The position numbers and the translations under genes are program-made. A stretch of DNA of 64,000 nt. Origin: Paraeggerthella hominis (GTDB lineage Bacteria; Actinomycetota; Coriobacteriia; Coriobacteriales; Eggerthellaceae). Below, in pieces: positions 44,459 through 53,276 of the stretch (within the stretch, counting starts at the first letter, position 1; each line of letters begins with the position of its first letter). The stretch covers positions 62,001-126,000 of the forward strand of contig NZ_JAJNOQ010000004.1 of the NCBI RefSeq assembly GCF_021044775.1, in the 5' to 3' direction. The notes beneath the pieces are model-generated. The model did no database searches. It saw only the letters and a list, made by a program, of their open reading frames with translations, and was not told the DNA's origin.

Positions 44459-44499
44459 GCGCAAGGCACTCGCGGCGCATGCGGGACGCTACCGCGCCG

Positions 44500-45171
44500 T
44501 CACGCTTTCGGCTTGTTGTACGACTCGTCCGCGCCCAGCAAGTCGACCAGGCCTTTTCGGTTCTCCTCGATCCCTTCGGCCTGGGTAAACGCCAAAATGT
44601 AAACGGGCTGACGATACTTTACGTCTGCGTACACGTCCGGATTACCCAACCCGATCAAGTGCTCGCGAATGCTTGCTCCCAGATTGACCGAGCTCCCTAC
44701 GTACACGCCGTGGTACGAGGAGTAGTCGTCGTCCCTCACGGCGTGCTTGCAACGAAGGATCACGTAGCACCCCGGAATCTCCAGGTAATGGGCCACGCCT
44801 TCCGGATCGAAGCCCGCCATCTTGTCCCAAGATTCCAAAAACTCTCGCGACGACAGCTTTACCGCAGCCGCCTGGAGCACGTCTTTCACTGCCGAGCGTC
44901 GAACCCGCTGCTCTTCCTTCTGCCCTTTGGCCTCCGTCCGCGCATCGGAAACTCCCTGCGCAGCCTGCTCGACGCTTGCCCGGGCCTGCCTGGCTGCTGC
45001 GGCCGCCTTGTCCGCAGCCGACTTGGCAACCGGAGCAACCTTGGGCGCCACCTCGGCAGCTACCCCTGCGGCAACTTCAGCTGCCGCCTTGATCTCGCTT
45101 CGATGGGTCGCCACGAACTTCGCCGCAGCGCCCGCGCCCTTCGCAACACCGCTCCATTTGCCAGCAGCCAT
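44500..45171 (-). CDS. GIY-YIG-like nuclease-fold protein with Ala-rich helical N-terminus
   Basis: A 223-residue protein. Residues ~10-95 are strongly Ala/Lys/Glu-rich and helical, possibly a coiled coil. Residues ~130-215 resemble a GIY-YIG domain: GCYVILRC, then YHGVYVGSSVNLGASIREHLIG, with the arginine and histidine at expected places and a glutamate in GIEENRKG. GIY-YIG domains cut DNA in repair enzymes, homing nucleases and some defence proteins. The ATG at 45171 is behind GAGGAGG. It sits 51 bases after hisS and may be co-transcribed. The role is unknown. Confidence 0.6.
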   Translation of the reverse strand: MAAGKWSGVAKGAGAAAKFVATHRSEIKAAAEVAAGVAAEVAPKVAPVAKSAADKAAAAARQARASVEQAAQGVSDARTEAKGQKEEQRVRRSAVKDVLQAAAVKLSSREFLESWDKMAGFDPEGVAHYLEIPGCYVILRCKHAVRDDDYSSYHGVYVGSSVNLGASIREHLIGLGNPDVYADVKYRQPVYILAFTQAEGIEENRKGLVDLLGADESYNKPKA

Positions 45172-45222
45172 TCCAAGCCTCCTCAGACAGCGCGCCCGAA
45201 CGTCCCGAACGCGCAAGCGCGT

Positions 45223-46599
45223 CTATTCCGCGTCGTCCAAACCGCCGAACACCTCATCGACCGAAGGCGCGCGCCCATCGAACGGCTCGCCGCCGAAATG
45301 AGCCAGCAGAGCCTTGATCTTGGACAGTTCTATCGCGCGCTCGCGATGCGTCTGCATGTTGCGAACCGTCACTTCGCCCCGGGCCAGTTCGTCGGGTCCC
45401 AACACGGCAACCATGGAAGCCCCCAGCTTGTCGGCAAGCTTGAACTGGCTTTTCAGGCTGCGACGCTGGTGGTCCATCTCGCCCACAAGCCCCGCATCGC
45501 GGCACGCCTGCACCAAAGAGAACGCCTCGGCGCGCACGCTCGCATCAACGCACGCAACGAAGAAATCGCAGCGCTGCGCCTTGGGGAACGCATGCCCGGC
45601 CGCCTCGAGCGCCAGCACGCACCGCTCGTAACCCAGAGCCCAGCCGAATCCCGGCGTCGGACGTCCGCCGACTTCCTCGGTCAGCTTGTCGTAACGGCCG
45701 CCTCCGCCGATGGCGTTCTGGCTTCCCATTCCCTCGGTCACCTGAACCTCGAACACCGTGCGCGTGTAGTAGTCCAAGCCGCGCACGAGCGTCGGGTCCT
45801 CGACGTACGACAAGCCCGCGCCGTCGAGGTACGTCTTCACCGACAGGTAGTGCTCGCGGCAATCGTCGCACAAATGCTCGGTTATCTTCGGAGCACCCTC
45901 CATAACGGCGGCGCAGCCAGGGTTTTTGCAATCGAAAGCACGCAGCGGGTTGATTTCCGCACGGCGCTTGCATTCGTCGCACAGCTCGTCGGCATGCGCG
46001 TCCATGTACGCCTTCACGGCTTCGCGGTACGCCGGACGGCACGTCTCGCACCCCATGGAGTTCACCAGCAGGCGAGTAGCCCGCACGGGAATGCCGATCG
46101 CGGCGTAGAACCGCATGAGCATGATGATGCCCTCGGCGTCAACGCTGGGATCCTCGGCGCCCAAGCACTCGATGCCCACCTGGTTGAACTGGCGCTGGCG
46201 TCCCTTCTGGGGACGCTCGGCGCGAAACATCGGACCGGCGTACATGAGCTTTGCAGGAGCAGCTCCCTGGGGGACCAAGTCGTGCTGCACCACGGCTCGC
46301 ACCGTGCCGGCGGTTCCTTCAGGGCGCATGGACAAGCGGCTCTTCGCCTTCACGCTGCCGCCCTCCAGGAGCTTTTTCAGGTTCTCGCCGGATATCGCGG
46401 TGAACATCTCCTTGGACACCACGTCGGTAGCCTCGCCAATGCCGCGCACGAACAGCTCCGTCTGCTCGAAGATGGGCGTTTCGATCGGCAGGTAACCGTA
46501 GCGACCGAAAATCTCCGCCGCCGTCGCCTTGAAATGCGTCCAGAACTTCGCCTCGTCCGGCAGAAGATCGCGCGTTCCCTCGGGAGATTGAATTGCCAT
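45223..46599 (-). CDS. hisS: Histidyl-tRNA synthetase
   Basis: A 458-residue class II synthetase. The start IQSPEGTRDLLPDE, motif 2 region MFRAERPQKGRQRQFNQVGIE, histidine-binding motif LVRGLDYYTRTVFEV, and motif 3 PTPGFGWALGYERCVLAL are all present. A cysteine-rich insertion (CETCRP, CDECKRR, CKNPGC, CDDCRE, residues ~200-260) looks like a zinc-binding insert seen in some bacterial HisRS. The start follows AAGGG. Confidence 0.97.
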   Translation of the reverse strand: MAIQSPEGTRDLLPDEAKFWTHFKATAAEIFGRYGYLPIETPIFEQTELFVRGIGEATDVVSKEMFTAISGENLKKLLEGGSVKAKSRLSMRPEGTAGTVRAVVQHDLVPQGAAPAKLMYAGPMFRAERPQKGRQRQFNQVGIECLGAEDPSVDAEGIIMLMRFYAAIGIPVRATRLLVNSMGCETCRPAYREAVKAYMDAHADELCDECKRRAEINPLRAFDCKNPGCAAVMEGAPKITEHLCDDCREHYLSVKTYLDGAGLSYVEDPTLVRGLDYYTRTVFEVQVTEGMGSQNAIGGGGRYDKLTEEVGGRPTPGFGWALGYERCVLALEAAGHAFPKAQRCDFFVACVDASVRAEAFSLVQACRDAGLVGEMDHQRRSLKSQFKLADKLGASMVAVLGPDELARGEVTVRNMQTHRERAIELSKIKALLAHFGGEPFDGRAPSVDEVFGGLDDAE

Positions 46600-46653
46600 G
46601 GGTCGACCCTTCGTTTCTATTGTTCGGAATCTTGCTATTGTAACGTAAAAGAC

Positions 46654-49371
46654 CTACGAGCTTTCCAAAGAACGAAGCACGTTAACGAGCGCATCGTCCG
46701 GCCGGTAACGCGACCGCGCGGCCATCAGGCTGCGAGCCACGCGAAACATCCCCTCGTCGGTGGCCGCAACCGCCGCCTCGTCCAAGGCGTCCAGCACGTC
46801 CGACGTTGGCGCCACGGGAATCCCCGCACGCGTCAATTCAAGATCCACCTGGTCGCGCGCGGGAAGATCGATGCCCGTTTCCCCGACAAGCTCCTGCAGC
46901 TCGGCCGTAGCCTGAACAGCCACCATAGACGACGTTGCGAGCGATTTCAAATAGCAAGCCGCGCCATCGCGCGCCCGCCCCATCTTCCACAGCACGTACG
47001 CCAACTGATAGTAAGCCATAGCTATATCGCTTGGCTGAAAAGCTATGCGCAGGCCCTCCAGAAGGGTTGCGGAAGCGTTCTCCATATCCCCTACCAACAT
47101 GTACGCGCGACCCAGCTGACGATAGCCCGCAGCCGTCGCGGGCGCTATCTCAACGGCGCGACGCCCGTATCGCTGCGCCTCGTCGGCACGCTCGAACGAA
47201 TGCTCCAGCAGACGCACGATTTCCAGATGGCAGAGGTAGAACGTATCCGTGGCAAGCCGTACGCGTTTGCCCGCATCGCGTACGGCGCGCGACGGATAGC
47301 CCGCGCCCGCATATCGCGCTCGGTTGTACAGAACGCGGGCAACGTACGAGTCGAACGCTCGGTACGCCGTTGACGATCCGTCGACGAACCCGTCAAGCGC
47401 GGCGGCCTCGGCCACCGCATCGATCAGCACGTCGACCGCCTGGCCCAGATCATGCTCGGCAAGCGCTTTCGCACGGCCAAGCGCAACCAGGCAGCGATCT
47501 TCCCCCAAGTACCGGCCAACCACGACGTTTTGGTCGCGTGCGTCCAAGCTGCCGGCGGCAAGCGCCGCCATCAAACGCGTGCACGAAGAAACGGCCCGAT
47601 CGTCAGAAGCCGCGGCCGCCTCCTCCTGCGCAACGCGAACGATGCGAATGGCATCGGAAGCGCTTTCGGCCTGCACGATGCGATCGGCCAGCCCTTCCGC
47701 CAACCGACGGTACGCCGCATCGTAGCTGATGCGCATGTCGCGGCTGCTATCCGCCCCCAACACGGAACGGACGCTGTCGGAAAGCTCTTTGTCGCACGTT
47801 TCAGGAAGATCGGCGCGCACGGAACTGGAGGCGAGTCCTTCAAGGTACGCGAACGCCTGAGCATCGTCGCCATCGAAGCAGGCGGCACACGCCTGATACG
47901 CAGGCAGGGGATCGAACGCACGAGCCTGCTCGAAACCGTCGAAGCGCTCGTACGTCGCACGGTCGAACGCAGCCTGAACATACGCGGGAGCCCGATCTTC
48001 CTGCGGAAACTCTCCCCCTTCCGACGCCTGGTCGCCCTGCTTCCGGGAAAGAGGACGCACCGCCACATCCACCCTGCTCGCCGACGCCACCGCCTCGAAC
48101 GCGATCGAAACCAAGACCAAGCCAAGGTGCAAAGCGTACCGGCGCGCCTGCGCATCGCGAAACTCCCAATCAGCCTCGAGCCAGCTTCCCGACGCATCCT
48201 GATCGACGCCCTCGCTCCAAACCCACGTCGGCATAAGCAAGGCGTCAGGAACCGTCACGTCAAAGGCAACCGCGCCTGCTGCAACGTCCAATCGAAAGGA
48301 CGCGTCGATCCGAAACGGCAAGCGCAGGCGCTCGATCGCAGCGGCAATCCTGCAGCGAGCATCCCATTCGCCGCCCTCGTTGCCTTCGGGCGCGTCAACC
48401 GCCCGGTCAAGCTGCGGGCGCTGCACGGCGGCCGCCTCGATGAGGTACGCGTCCCATCGCGCGCAATCAACGTCGGTAGCAAACGCCGCACGATCCCCAA
48501 ACGCCTCTTTGACCAGCAAGAACCTATTGAGGGCGGCTTCAAGCGCCCATATCGTAGGCGCAGGTATCCGCACTTCTTCGTCATCGACCGCCACATAATA
48601 CGTATCAGCGTAGCGAGAAGTCCGCACAAGACGCACCGACTCGTCCTCCATACCGCGGCCTTTGAGGTCGTCCAGCCCCGCGTCCTCCAGCCACTGCGCC
48701 AAGCACCGCACAAGCGCGGGAGGACGGAACGCAGGATCGCTCTCGGCTTTGCGCGCGTCGAGAACAATAGAGCGCATGGCCGCCAAAGGCTTGTCGCCGC
48801 GCAAGCGCTCGAACACGCTCTCGAGGCCACGCTCGGGTACCGCCGGCGCGCCCAAAGACGGCCGATGCACGAAAGCCAGGTAGGCGCGGGCCATCGCATG
48901 ATCGTAGCGAAGCCCTCCGGCATAAGGCCCGAAATCGTACCAGGAATCGAACAGCGCGTACCTCCCCTGGGCGCTGAGGTACTGCGCGACCTCGCGCTTG
49001 GCATCCTTTTCGTGCACGTACACGCAACCACGTTCCTCGCGCGACGAAGAAGCCTGGTCGGAGTAGCGAGCGAACGAGAGATCGGGCTGGCGCGCGGGCG
49101 GCGCGCTCAGCGCTTCGGACGTCGAAAACACGCGTCCGTACGGATCGATGTAAGCCAGAACGCGCACCGTAAGCTTGTCGGGAAGCGCAACAACGTACGA
49201 TCCGCCCGTGCCGGGCGTCGGCAGCCCCCGAGAGACGAACCCGTACGAACCTGGCTCGTCCAACGCACCCGGAATGGGAGGCATTCCGGCCTCAAGCACA
49301 TGCACCTTGTTAAAGAGTCTGTCGCCCGCATTCATGCGATACAGACCGTCCTGCCCTGCTACCTGCTGCAC
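46654..49371 (-). CDS. Large uncharacterised protein with C-terminal TPR repeats
   Basis: A 905-residue protein that I do not recognise. I propose a GTG start at 49371 because AGGAAGGAACATCC precedes it; the open frame runs further upstream into the NifX-like gene, and that part is not plausible protein. The N-terminal ~150 residues are beta-rich (DGLYRMNAGDRLFNKVHVLEAG). The middle is mixed and acidic. The C-terminal ~200 residues carry tetratricopeptide-like repeats (EAQRYGRRAVEIAPATAAGYRQLGRAYMLVG, then MAYYQLAYVLWKMGRARDG). There is no signal peptide. It stands alone between hisS and the nifX-like gene. Probably a scaffold or regulator; function unknown. Confidence 0.75.
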   Translation of the reverse strand: MQQVAGQDGLYRMNAGDRLFNKVHVLEAGMPPIPGALDEPGSYGFVSRGLPTPGTGGSYVVALPDKLTVRVLAYIDPYGRVFSTSEALSAPPARQPDLSFARYSDQASSSREERGCVYVHEKDAKREVAQYLSAQGRYALFDSWYDFGPYAGGLRYDHAMARAYLAFVHRPSLGAPAVPERGLESVFERLRGDKPLAAMRSIVLDARKAESDPAFRPPALVRCLAQWLEDAGLDDLKGRGMEDESVRLVRTSRYADTYYVAVDDEEVRIPAPTIWALEAALNRFLLVKEAFGDRAAFATDVDCARWDAYLIEAAAVQRPQLDRAVDAPEGNEGGEWDARCRIAAAIERLRLPFRIDASFRLDVAAGAVAFDVTVPDALLMPTWVWSEGVDQDASGSWLEADWEFRDAQARRYALHLGLVLVSIAFEAVASASRVDVAVRPLSRKQGDQASEGGEFPQEDRAPAYVQAAFDRATYERFDGFEQARAFDPLPAYQACAACFDGDDAQAFAYLEGLASSSVRADLPETCDKELSDSVRSVLGADSSRDMRISYDAAYRRLAEGLADRIVQAESASDAIRIVRVAQEEAAAASDDRAVSSCTRLMAALAAGSLDARDQNVVVGRYLGEDRCLVALGRAKALAEHDLGQAVDVLIDAVAEAAALDGFVDGSSTAYRAFDSYVARVLYNRARYAGAGYPSRAVRDAGKRVRLATDTFYLCHLEIVRLLEHSFERADEAQRYGRRAVEIAPATAAGYRQLGRAYMLVGDMENASATLLEGLRIAFQPSDIAMAYYQLAYVLWKMGRARDGAACYLKSLATSSMVAVQATAELQELVGETGIDLPARDQVDLELTRAGIPVAPTSDVLDALDEAAVAATDEGMFRVARSLMAARSRYRPDDALVNVLRSLESS

Positions 49372-49432
49372 GGATGTTCCTTCCTGGTCGTATCCGAGCA
49401 GCATAGCACGACAGAAGCACCGCACAACATCG

Positions 49433-49468
49433 AGCGCCCCCGGATCGCACATGCTTTCCGGGGGCGCT
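49433..49468 (-). terminator. Hairpin after the NifX-like gene
   Basis: AGCGCCCCCGG (49433-49443) pairs with 49458-49468 over 11 bp around a 14-base loop. It lies 55 bases past the NifX-like stop. No T-tract is seen. Confidence 0.6.
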
Positions 49469-49523
49469 TCTAGAAGAAGAGCGTCGCCGTTGGCGGCAAG
49501 GGTGCCGCCGGGCGGGAGGAATC

Positions 49524-49904
49524 CTAGTGATGGTGGCTGCAAGCCTGATCGGCGGACATCACCGGAGCGTCGCCAGCTGCAACCAACTTGGCGGCATCGC
49601 CTACCAGAGGATGCTGATTGTCGAAGTAGACCGTGATGCCCGCCTGGTTGAAGCCCATGAGCGGGCGCATCCCCATGCCGGCGGCCACGATCGCGTTCAC
49701 GCCGGCGTCGGCAAGAAGGCCCACCGGGCGCAAGCACCCGCCTTCCTCATGCGGCGGATTCGCAATCTCGGTCGTTCCGGCGATCTCTCCGTCGACGATC
49801 TCGACCACCGTAAAGCAATCGCAATGGCCGAAGTGACCCGCTCGCTGAGACTCGAGCCCCGCTTGGCCCATCGTGGGCACGGCCAGCTTCATGGTTTCAC
49901 TCAT
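49524..49904 (-). CDS. NifX/NifB-family dinitrogenase iron-molybdenum cofactor-type protein
   Basis: A 126-residue single-domain protein of the NifX/NafY superfamily: MKLAVPTMG at the start, AGHFGHCDCFTVVEIVDGEI, then the GVNAIVAAGMGMRPLMGFNQAGI core. It ends in the metal-binding tail CSHHH. Family members outside nitrogen fixers are thought to carry Fe-S or metal clusters. No nitrogenase genes are nearby. The ATG at 49904 follows AAGAAGGAAC. It overlaps the upstream PadR gene by 8 bases. Confidence 0.9.
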   Translation of the reverse strand: MSETMKLAVPTMGQAGLESQRAGHFGHCDCFTVVEIVDGEIAGTTEIANPPHEEGGCLRPVGLLADAGVNAIVAAGMGMRPLMGFNQAGITVYFDNQHPLVGDAAKLVAAGDAPVMSADQACSHHH

Positions 49905-50406
49905 CTGTTCCTTCTTTCTTCGAAGCGATGCTGCTTCGATCCGCATCATCCGACGCGGAAACGCTCCGGTCGGCTTCTTCCAAACCGCTCTCCAACAACC
50001 CGACCAGCAACTCGTCAAGCCGCTGCCGATCGCGAAGCGCCTCGAGCCACTGCTCGGCCATCTCCACGCCGATGCGCGTCAGCTCGTACTCCCGCCTTCG
50101 CGGACCCGACTCCTCGTCGCACCAGCGAGACACCACCGCGCCAGCCTCTTCCAATCGACGCAAGCTGCGGTACAAGCCGCCCACGTCAACGTCTACGTGA
50201 CCGTCGGTTTTCTCGAGAATGATCTTGCGCATGTCGTACCCGTATCCGCCCGCATGCAAAAGAGCAGCCAACGCCGCCGGCTCCACCAGCGCGCCACCGC
50301 CGCCGCCTCGCCTGCGGCAACAAGGCTTGCGGCCCGCTCCCAAACCGGACTCGCCGCAAGAAGCGCCGTTTCGGGTGCCCGACGTTTCGCAATCACCTTG
50401 CGGCAT
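49897..50406 (-). CDS. PadR-family transcriptional regulator
   Basis: A 169-residue protein. The PadR winged helix covers residues ~40-120 (LAALLHAGGYGYDMRKIILEK, then VGGLYRSLRRLEEAGAVVSRW, then RREYELTRIG). The N-terminus has cysteines (CETSG, ASCGESG, KPCCRRRGG) that could sense metal or thiols, an unusual addition for PadR. The ATG at 50406 follows TGAAGGAGGCGCT. It is coupled to the NifX-like gene, so it probably controls a metal- or cluster-related response. Confidence 0.88.
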   Translation of the reverse strand: MPQGDCETSGTRNGASCGESGLGAGRKPCCRRRGGGGGALVEPAALAALLHAGGYGYDMRKIILEKTDGHVDVDVGGLYRSLRRLEEAGAVVSRWCDEESGPRRREYELTRIGVEMAEQWLEALRDRQRLDELLVGLLESGLEEADRSVSASDDADRSSIASKKEGTDE

Positions 50407-50718
50407 AGCGCCTCCTTCATGCAGGGTACTATATGACATGAACATATATACTCCTTCAACATGCATGCTGTCAACATATAGATGTCGAAAGGAGTCTTTC
50501 TACGAACGACAAAACGGAACGTAGCGCGACAATGCGCTCGTTTCACCCGATCCCCGCCCGCTCATTGGGGAACGGAGAATTCAAGAACGGCTGTTTTCGA
50601 GGGTTCGGCTCGCAACGAAACGGCACGCGATTTCACGGCGGTGGCGGTTTTCAGCAAGCAGGAAGATTCGTCGACGCACCGGCCTCGCAATGCGACAAGC
50701 CCCGATCACGACGAAAGG
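50407..50718. other. Gap with no recognised gene
   Basis: This stretch starts with the AT-rich upstream region of the PadR gene (50430-50480, likely promoter) and continues without a convincing open frame. A plus-strand frame at 50482-50775 is Arg/Thr-rich and lacks a ribosome binding site. Confidence 0.4.
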
Positions 50719-50958
50719 CTACGACGAAACCGCGTCCAAAGAGCGCACGATCGCATCTTGAGCGGCACGACATGAAGATTGGGGCTTGTATGCGGAAACC
50801 AGATAGACGCCCGCCCGGTTCCATTCATCAAGGGCGAATGCCTCCGGATTGTCGAGCTCCCGCAAGGCATGGGCACATTCCCCCAGCCTAAAGCGCAGAT
50901 CAGACAGGTAAGCGGCAGATGTATTCAAAACCAGATAATCGAGCAGGGACATGATCAC
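50719..50958 (-). CDS. Small hypothetical protein
   Basis: A 79-residue frame with a GTG start behind GGGAGGAACG. The product is mixed helical and acidic (LLDYLVLNTSAAYLSDLRFR, then LDNPEAFALDEWNRAGVYLV) and has the look of a real small protein rather than a GC shadow. I do not recognise a family. It lies in a lower-GC island next to a lone serine recombinase, which hints at horizontal transfer. Confidence 0.45.
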   Translation of the reverse strand: MIMSLLDYLVLNTSAAYLSDLRFRLGECAHALRELDNPEAFALDEWNRAGVYLVSAYKPQSSCRAAQDAIVRSLDAVSS

Positions 50959-51154
50959 AACAAGCGTTCCTCCCTCTGCCCTTGCCCATCTTCCGGCTGA
51001 AATAGCAGACTTTTTCGAAACGGTCGGCTATTATCGTATTTTATTAAAGATCGAGAAACGCACTCAGGAAGGGCATGCGTATTCGACGGTACGACGCGCC
51101 TTGCCACACGGTCTAATAACGTCTACTTTTTCAGACCCGAAATCCTACTGTTGA
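50951..51154 (+). CDS. Possible small ORF (low confidence)
   Basis: A 67-residue frame divergent from the small protein at 50719. The middle (LPAEIADFFETVGYYRILLKIEKR) looks protein-like, but the upstream AGGGAC is a poor ribosome binding site and the gene would overlap the divergent frame. It may be a remnant of a longer gene. The region 51000-51168 is unusually AT-rich for this chromosome. Confidence 0.2.
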   Translation: MITTSVPPSALAHLPAEIADFFETVGYYRILLKIEKRTQEGHAYSTVRRALPHGLITSTFSDPKSYC

Positions 51155-51168
51155 ACTTAAATATACCC

Positions 51169-51771
51169 TCACCGCGTGGCATCGTACTCGCGTGTCCATT
51201 TGAAAAACGTGCTCCGAGCAACTCCGAGCCGACTCGCCGCCTCTTTGCTTCCAATCGCGCCCTCCCTCCACATTGAGTACACGTACCCGAAATCGCAGGG
51301 CAGTTGCTTCGGCGGCCTGCCGAAGCGCACGCCGCGAGCGCGAGCCGACGCTATCCCTTCCGCTTGGCGCTGCCTGATATTCTCGCGTTCGACTTGCGCC
51401 ACGTACGAGAGGATCTGCAAAACGATGTCCGCGATAAACGTGCCCGTGACGTTTCGCTCGCTCGTTCGCGTATCGAGCAGCGGCATGTCCATCACCACAA
51501 CGTCCACGTTCAGCTGCTTGGTCAAAAATCGCCATTGCTCGATGATCTCGTCATAGTTTCGACCCAGGCGATCGATGCTCTTGATCACCAGCGTATCGCC
51601 CGGCGCAAGAACGCCCGTCAAAGCCTGATAACCAGGCCGATCGAAGTTCTTGCCGCTCATGCGATCGGTGTACACGTTGGCGATGGGAACGGAGAACTCC
51701 GCCAACGCGTCAAGTTGCCTATCCAAATTCTGATCCTTGCTGGAAACTCTTGCATACCCGTACATCACCAC
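51169..51771 (-). CDS. Serine recombinase (resolvase/invertase family)
   Basis: A ~200-residue small serine recombinase. The catalytic serine is in YGYARVSSKDQNLDRQLDAL, the active-site arginines are in IKSIDRLGRNYDEII and the helix E region QVERENIRQRQAEGI, and the C-terminal helix-turn-helix reads SKEAASRLGVARSTFFKW. It catalyses site-specific strand exchange through a Ser-DNA bond. I chose the GTG at 51771, 7 bases from GGAG; the ATG at 51765 is the alternative. No transposase or phage gene is adjacent, so it may be a stand-alone invertase/resolvase or the remnant of a mobile element. Confidence 0.92.
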   Translation of the reverse strand: MVMYGYARVSSKDQNLDRQLDALAEFSVPIANVYTDRMSGKNFDRPGYQALTGVLAPGDTLVIKSIDRLGRNYDEIIEQWRFLTKQLNVDVVVMDMPLLDTRTSERNVTGTFIADIVLQILSYVAQVERENIRQRQAEGIASARARGVRFGRPPKQLPCDFGYVYSMWREGAIGSKEAASRLGVARSTFFKWTREYDATR

Positions 51772-52075
51772 AACTGGTCTCCTTTCCGTTCGGAGAACGG
51801 CCGGCCCCTTCACCATGGCACAAAGCCACGCGCGACGCCCGCTCTCAGTCAAGCGATTGGCACTTGTTGCGCATTCGTCGGAAGTTCGTAGAGAAGCCAA
51901 GGGAAACGTGCGAAAGGAGCTCTTCGAACCTCAAAAACGCAAAAGAGGTTGCGGGGTCTGCGCATCCCCGCAACCTCTTGTTCCCCGGCATGCCCGGATC
52001 CGGCAACGCACGCAGCCCTCGCTGCGGCTGCAATTGCAGATGCAGCCGTCAAGACCGCCGCGCAAAAGGGCCGAT
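51772..52075. other. Gap between recombinase and leuB
   Basis: This 304-base gap holds the leuB terminator (51943-51979) and the recombinase promoter region. No gene or clear recombination (res) site was identified. Confidence 0.45.
51943..51979 (-). terminator. Rho-independent terminator of the leu operon
   Basis: AAGAGGTTGCGGGG (51943-51956) pairs perfectly with 51966-51979 over 14 bp. On the minus strand a T-rich stretch (TTGCGTTTTTG) follows. It lies 97 bases past the leuB stop. Confidence 0.8.
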
Positions 52076-53185
52076 TCACATACGAGCAACCACCAGATCG
52101 CCCATCGTACCCGTGCCGACAACCTTGTTGGCAGGCGTGTCAAGCTGCCTGATATCGCCCGTGCGCCACCCCTCGTCAAGAACGGATGTCACACCACGAT
52201 GGATATCGTCGGCTGCTTCCTGCATGCCGAAGCTGTAGCGCAGCATCATTTCCACCGAAAGGATCTGCGCAAGCGGGTTCGCAACACCCCGACCTGCGAT
52301 ATCCGGCGCGCTGCCGTGGCTGGGCTCGTAGAGCGCCGTGCCGTCGCCAAGGCTTGCACTGGCAAGCATCCCCAAAGAACCCGTAATCTGCGCCGCCTCG
52401 TCGGACAGGATGTCGCCGAACATGTTCTCGGTCACCACTACGTCGAAATCAACCGGGCGGCTGATCAGCTGCATGGCCGTATTGTCCACCAGCAGGTCCT
52501 CGAGTTCCACGTCCGGGTACTCGTCGGCGCCGATGCGATGCACGATTTCGCGCCACATGCGGCTCGTTTCCAGCACGTTCGCCTTGTCGACGCTCGTCAC
52601 CTTGTTGCGGCGCCTTCGCGCAGCTTCGAACGCCTGGCGAGCGATGCGCTCCACTTCGTACTCGCGGTACTCCAGCGTATCGTAGGCGCGCTGGCCGGGA
52701 GCGCCCTGCGCTCCGCAGCCTTCCTCGTTGTAGAATCGCTCGCGCTTGCCAAAGTACAAACCGCCCGTCAATTCGCGCACGATCATCATGTCCACGCCCT
52801 CTACGATTTCCGGTTTGAGCGTGGACGCCTCGGAAAGCGCGTCGAAAATCTGTACGGGACGCAGGTTCGTGTACAGGCCAAGCGCCTTGCGAATACCCAA
52901 AAGTCCCTGTTCGGGGCGCGGTTTCTCAGGATCGGTCGTGTCCCACTTCGGACCGCCGACAGCCGCCAGCAACACGGCGTCGGAAGCTTCGGCCGCACGC
53001 AGCGTCTCGTCGGGAAGCGCAGTGCCGCACGCATCGATAGCACAGCCTCCGATAAGCGCTTCGGTATAGGAGAACGTCGTGCCGTACTTCGCGCCCACGG
53101 CATCGAGCACCTTGACGCCCTCGGCGATGATCTCCGGACCGATGCCGTCGCCCGGAAGCAGGCAGATATTGTAGGTTTTGGTCAT
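52076..53185 (-). CDS. leuB: 3-isopropylmalate dehydrogenase
   Basis: A 369-residue, full-length enzyme. The start YNICLLPGDGIGPEIIAEG, the substrate-binding RPVQIFDALSEAS and VRELTGGLYFGKRE, and the metal/NAD region GDILSDEAAQITGSLGML, then EPSHGSAPDIAGRGVANP are all canonical. It oxidises and decarboxylates 3-isopropylmalate to 2-ketoisocaproate in leucine synthesis. It follows leuD by 91 bases. leuA is not in the window. Confidence 0.97.
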   Translation of the reverse strand: MTKTYNICLLPGDGIGPEIIAEGVKVLDAVGAKYGTTFSYTEALIGGCAIDACGTALPDETLRAAEASDAVLLAAVGGPKWDTTDPEKPRPEQGLLGIRKALGLYTNLRPVQIFDALSEASTLKPEIVEGVDMMIVRELTGGLYFGKRERFYNEEGCGAQGAPGQRAYDTLEYREYEVERIARQAFEAARRRRNKVTSVDKANVLETSRMWREIVHRIGADEYPDVELEDLLVDNTAMQLISRPVDFDVVVTENMFGDILSDEAAQITGSLGMLASASLGDGTALYEPSHGSAPDIAGRGVANPLAQILSVEMMLRYSFGMQEAADDIHRGVTSVLDEGWRTGDIRQLDTPANKVVGTGTMGDLVVARM

Positions 53186-53276
53186 GGGTTTCCTTACGTT
53201 GCGGGTCCGATAAAGTCAACGAGGCTTTCTGCGGCAGCGCCGAACTGCTCCGCCGTTCGCAAAACGACGGAACGGC

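Noticed and set aside
44227..47373. 1048-residue plus-strand open frame
   Set aside because: It runs antisense across hisS, the GIY-YIG gene and the TPR gene, has no recognisable domain or ribosome binding site, and is His/Arg-rich: a shadow frame of high-GC coding DNA.
49372..49737. N-terminal extension of the TPR protein into the NifX-like gene
   Set aside because: The extension is Arg/Gly-rich, overlaps a well-supported gene, and a strong ribosome binding site marks the GTG at 49371.
50407..51771. Prophage or full insertion sequence around the serine recombinase
   Set aside because: No structural, replication or transposase gene is adjacent, and no terminal repeats or duplicated target were seen.
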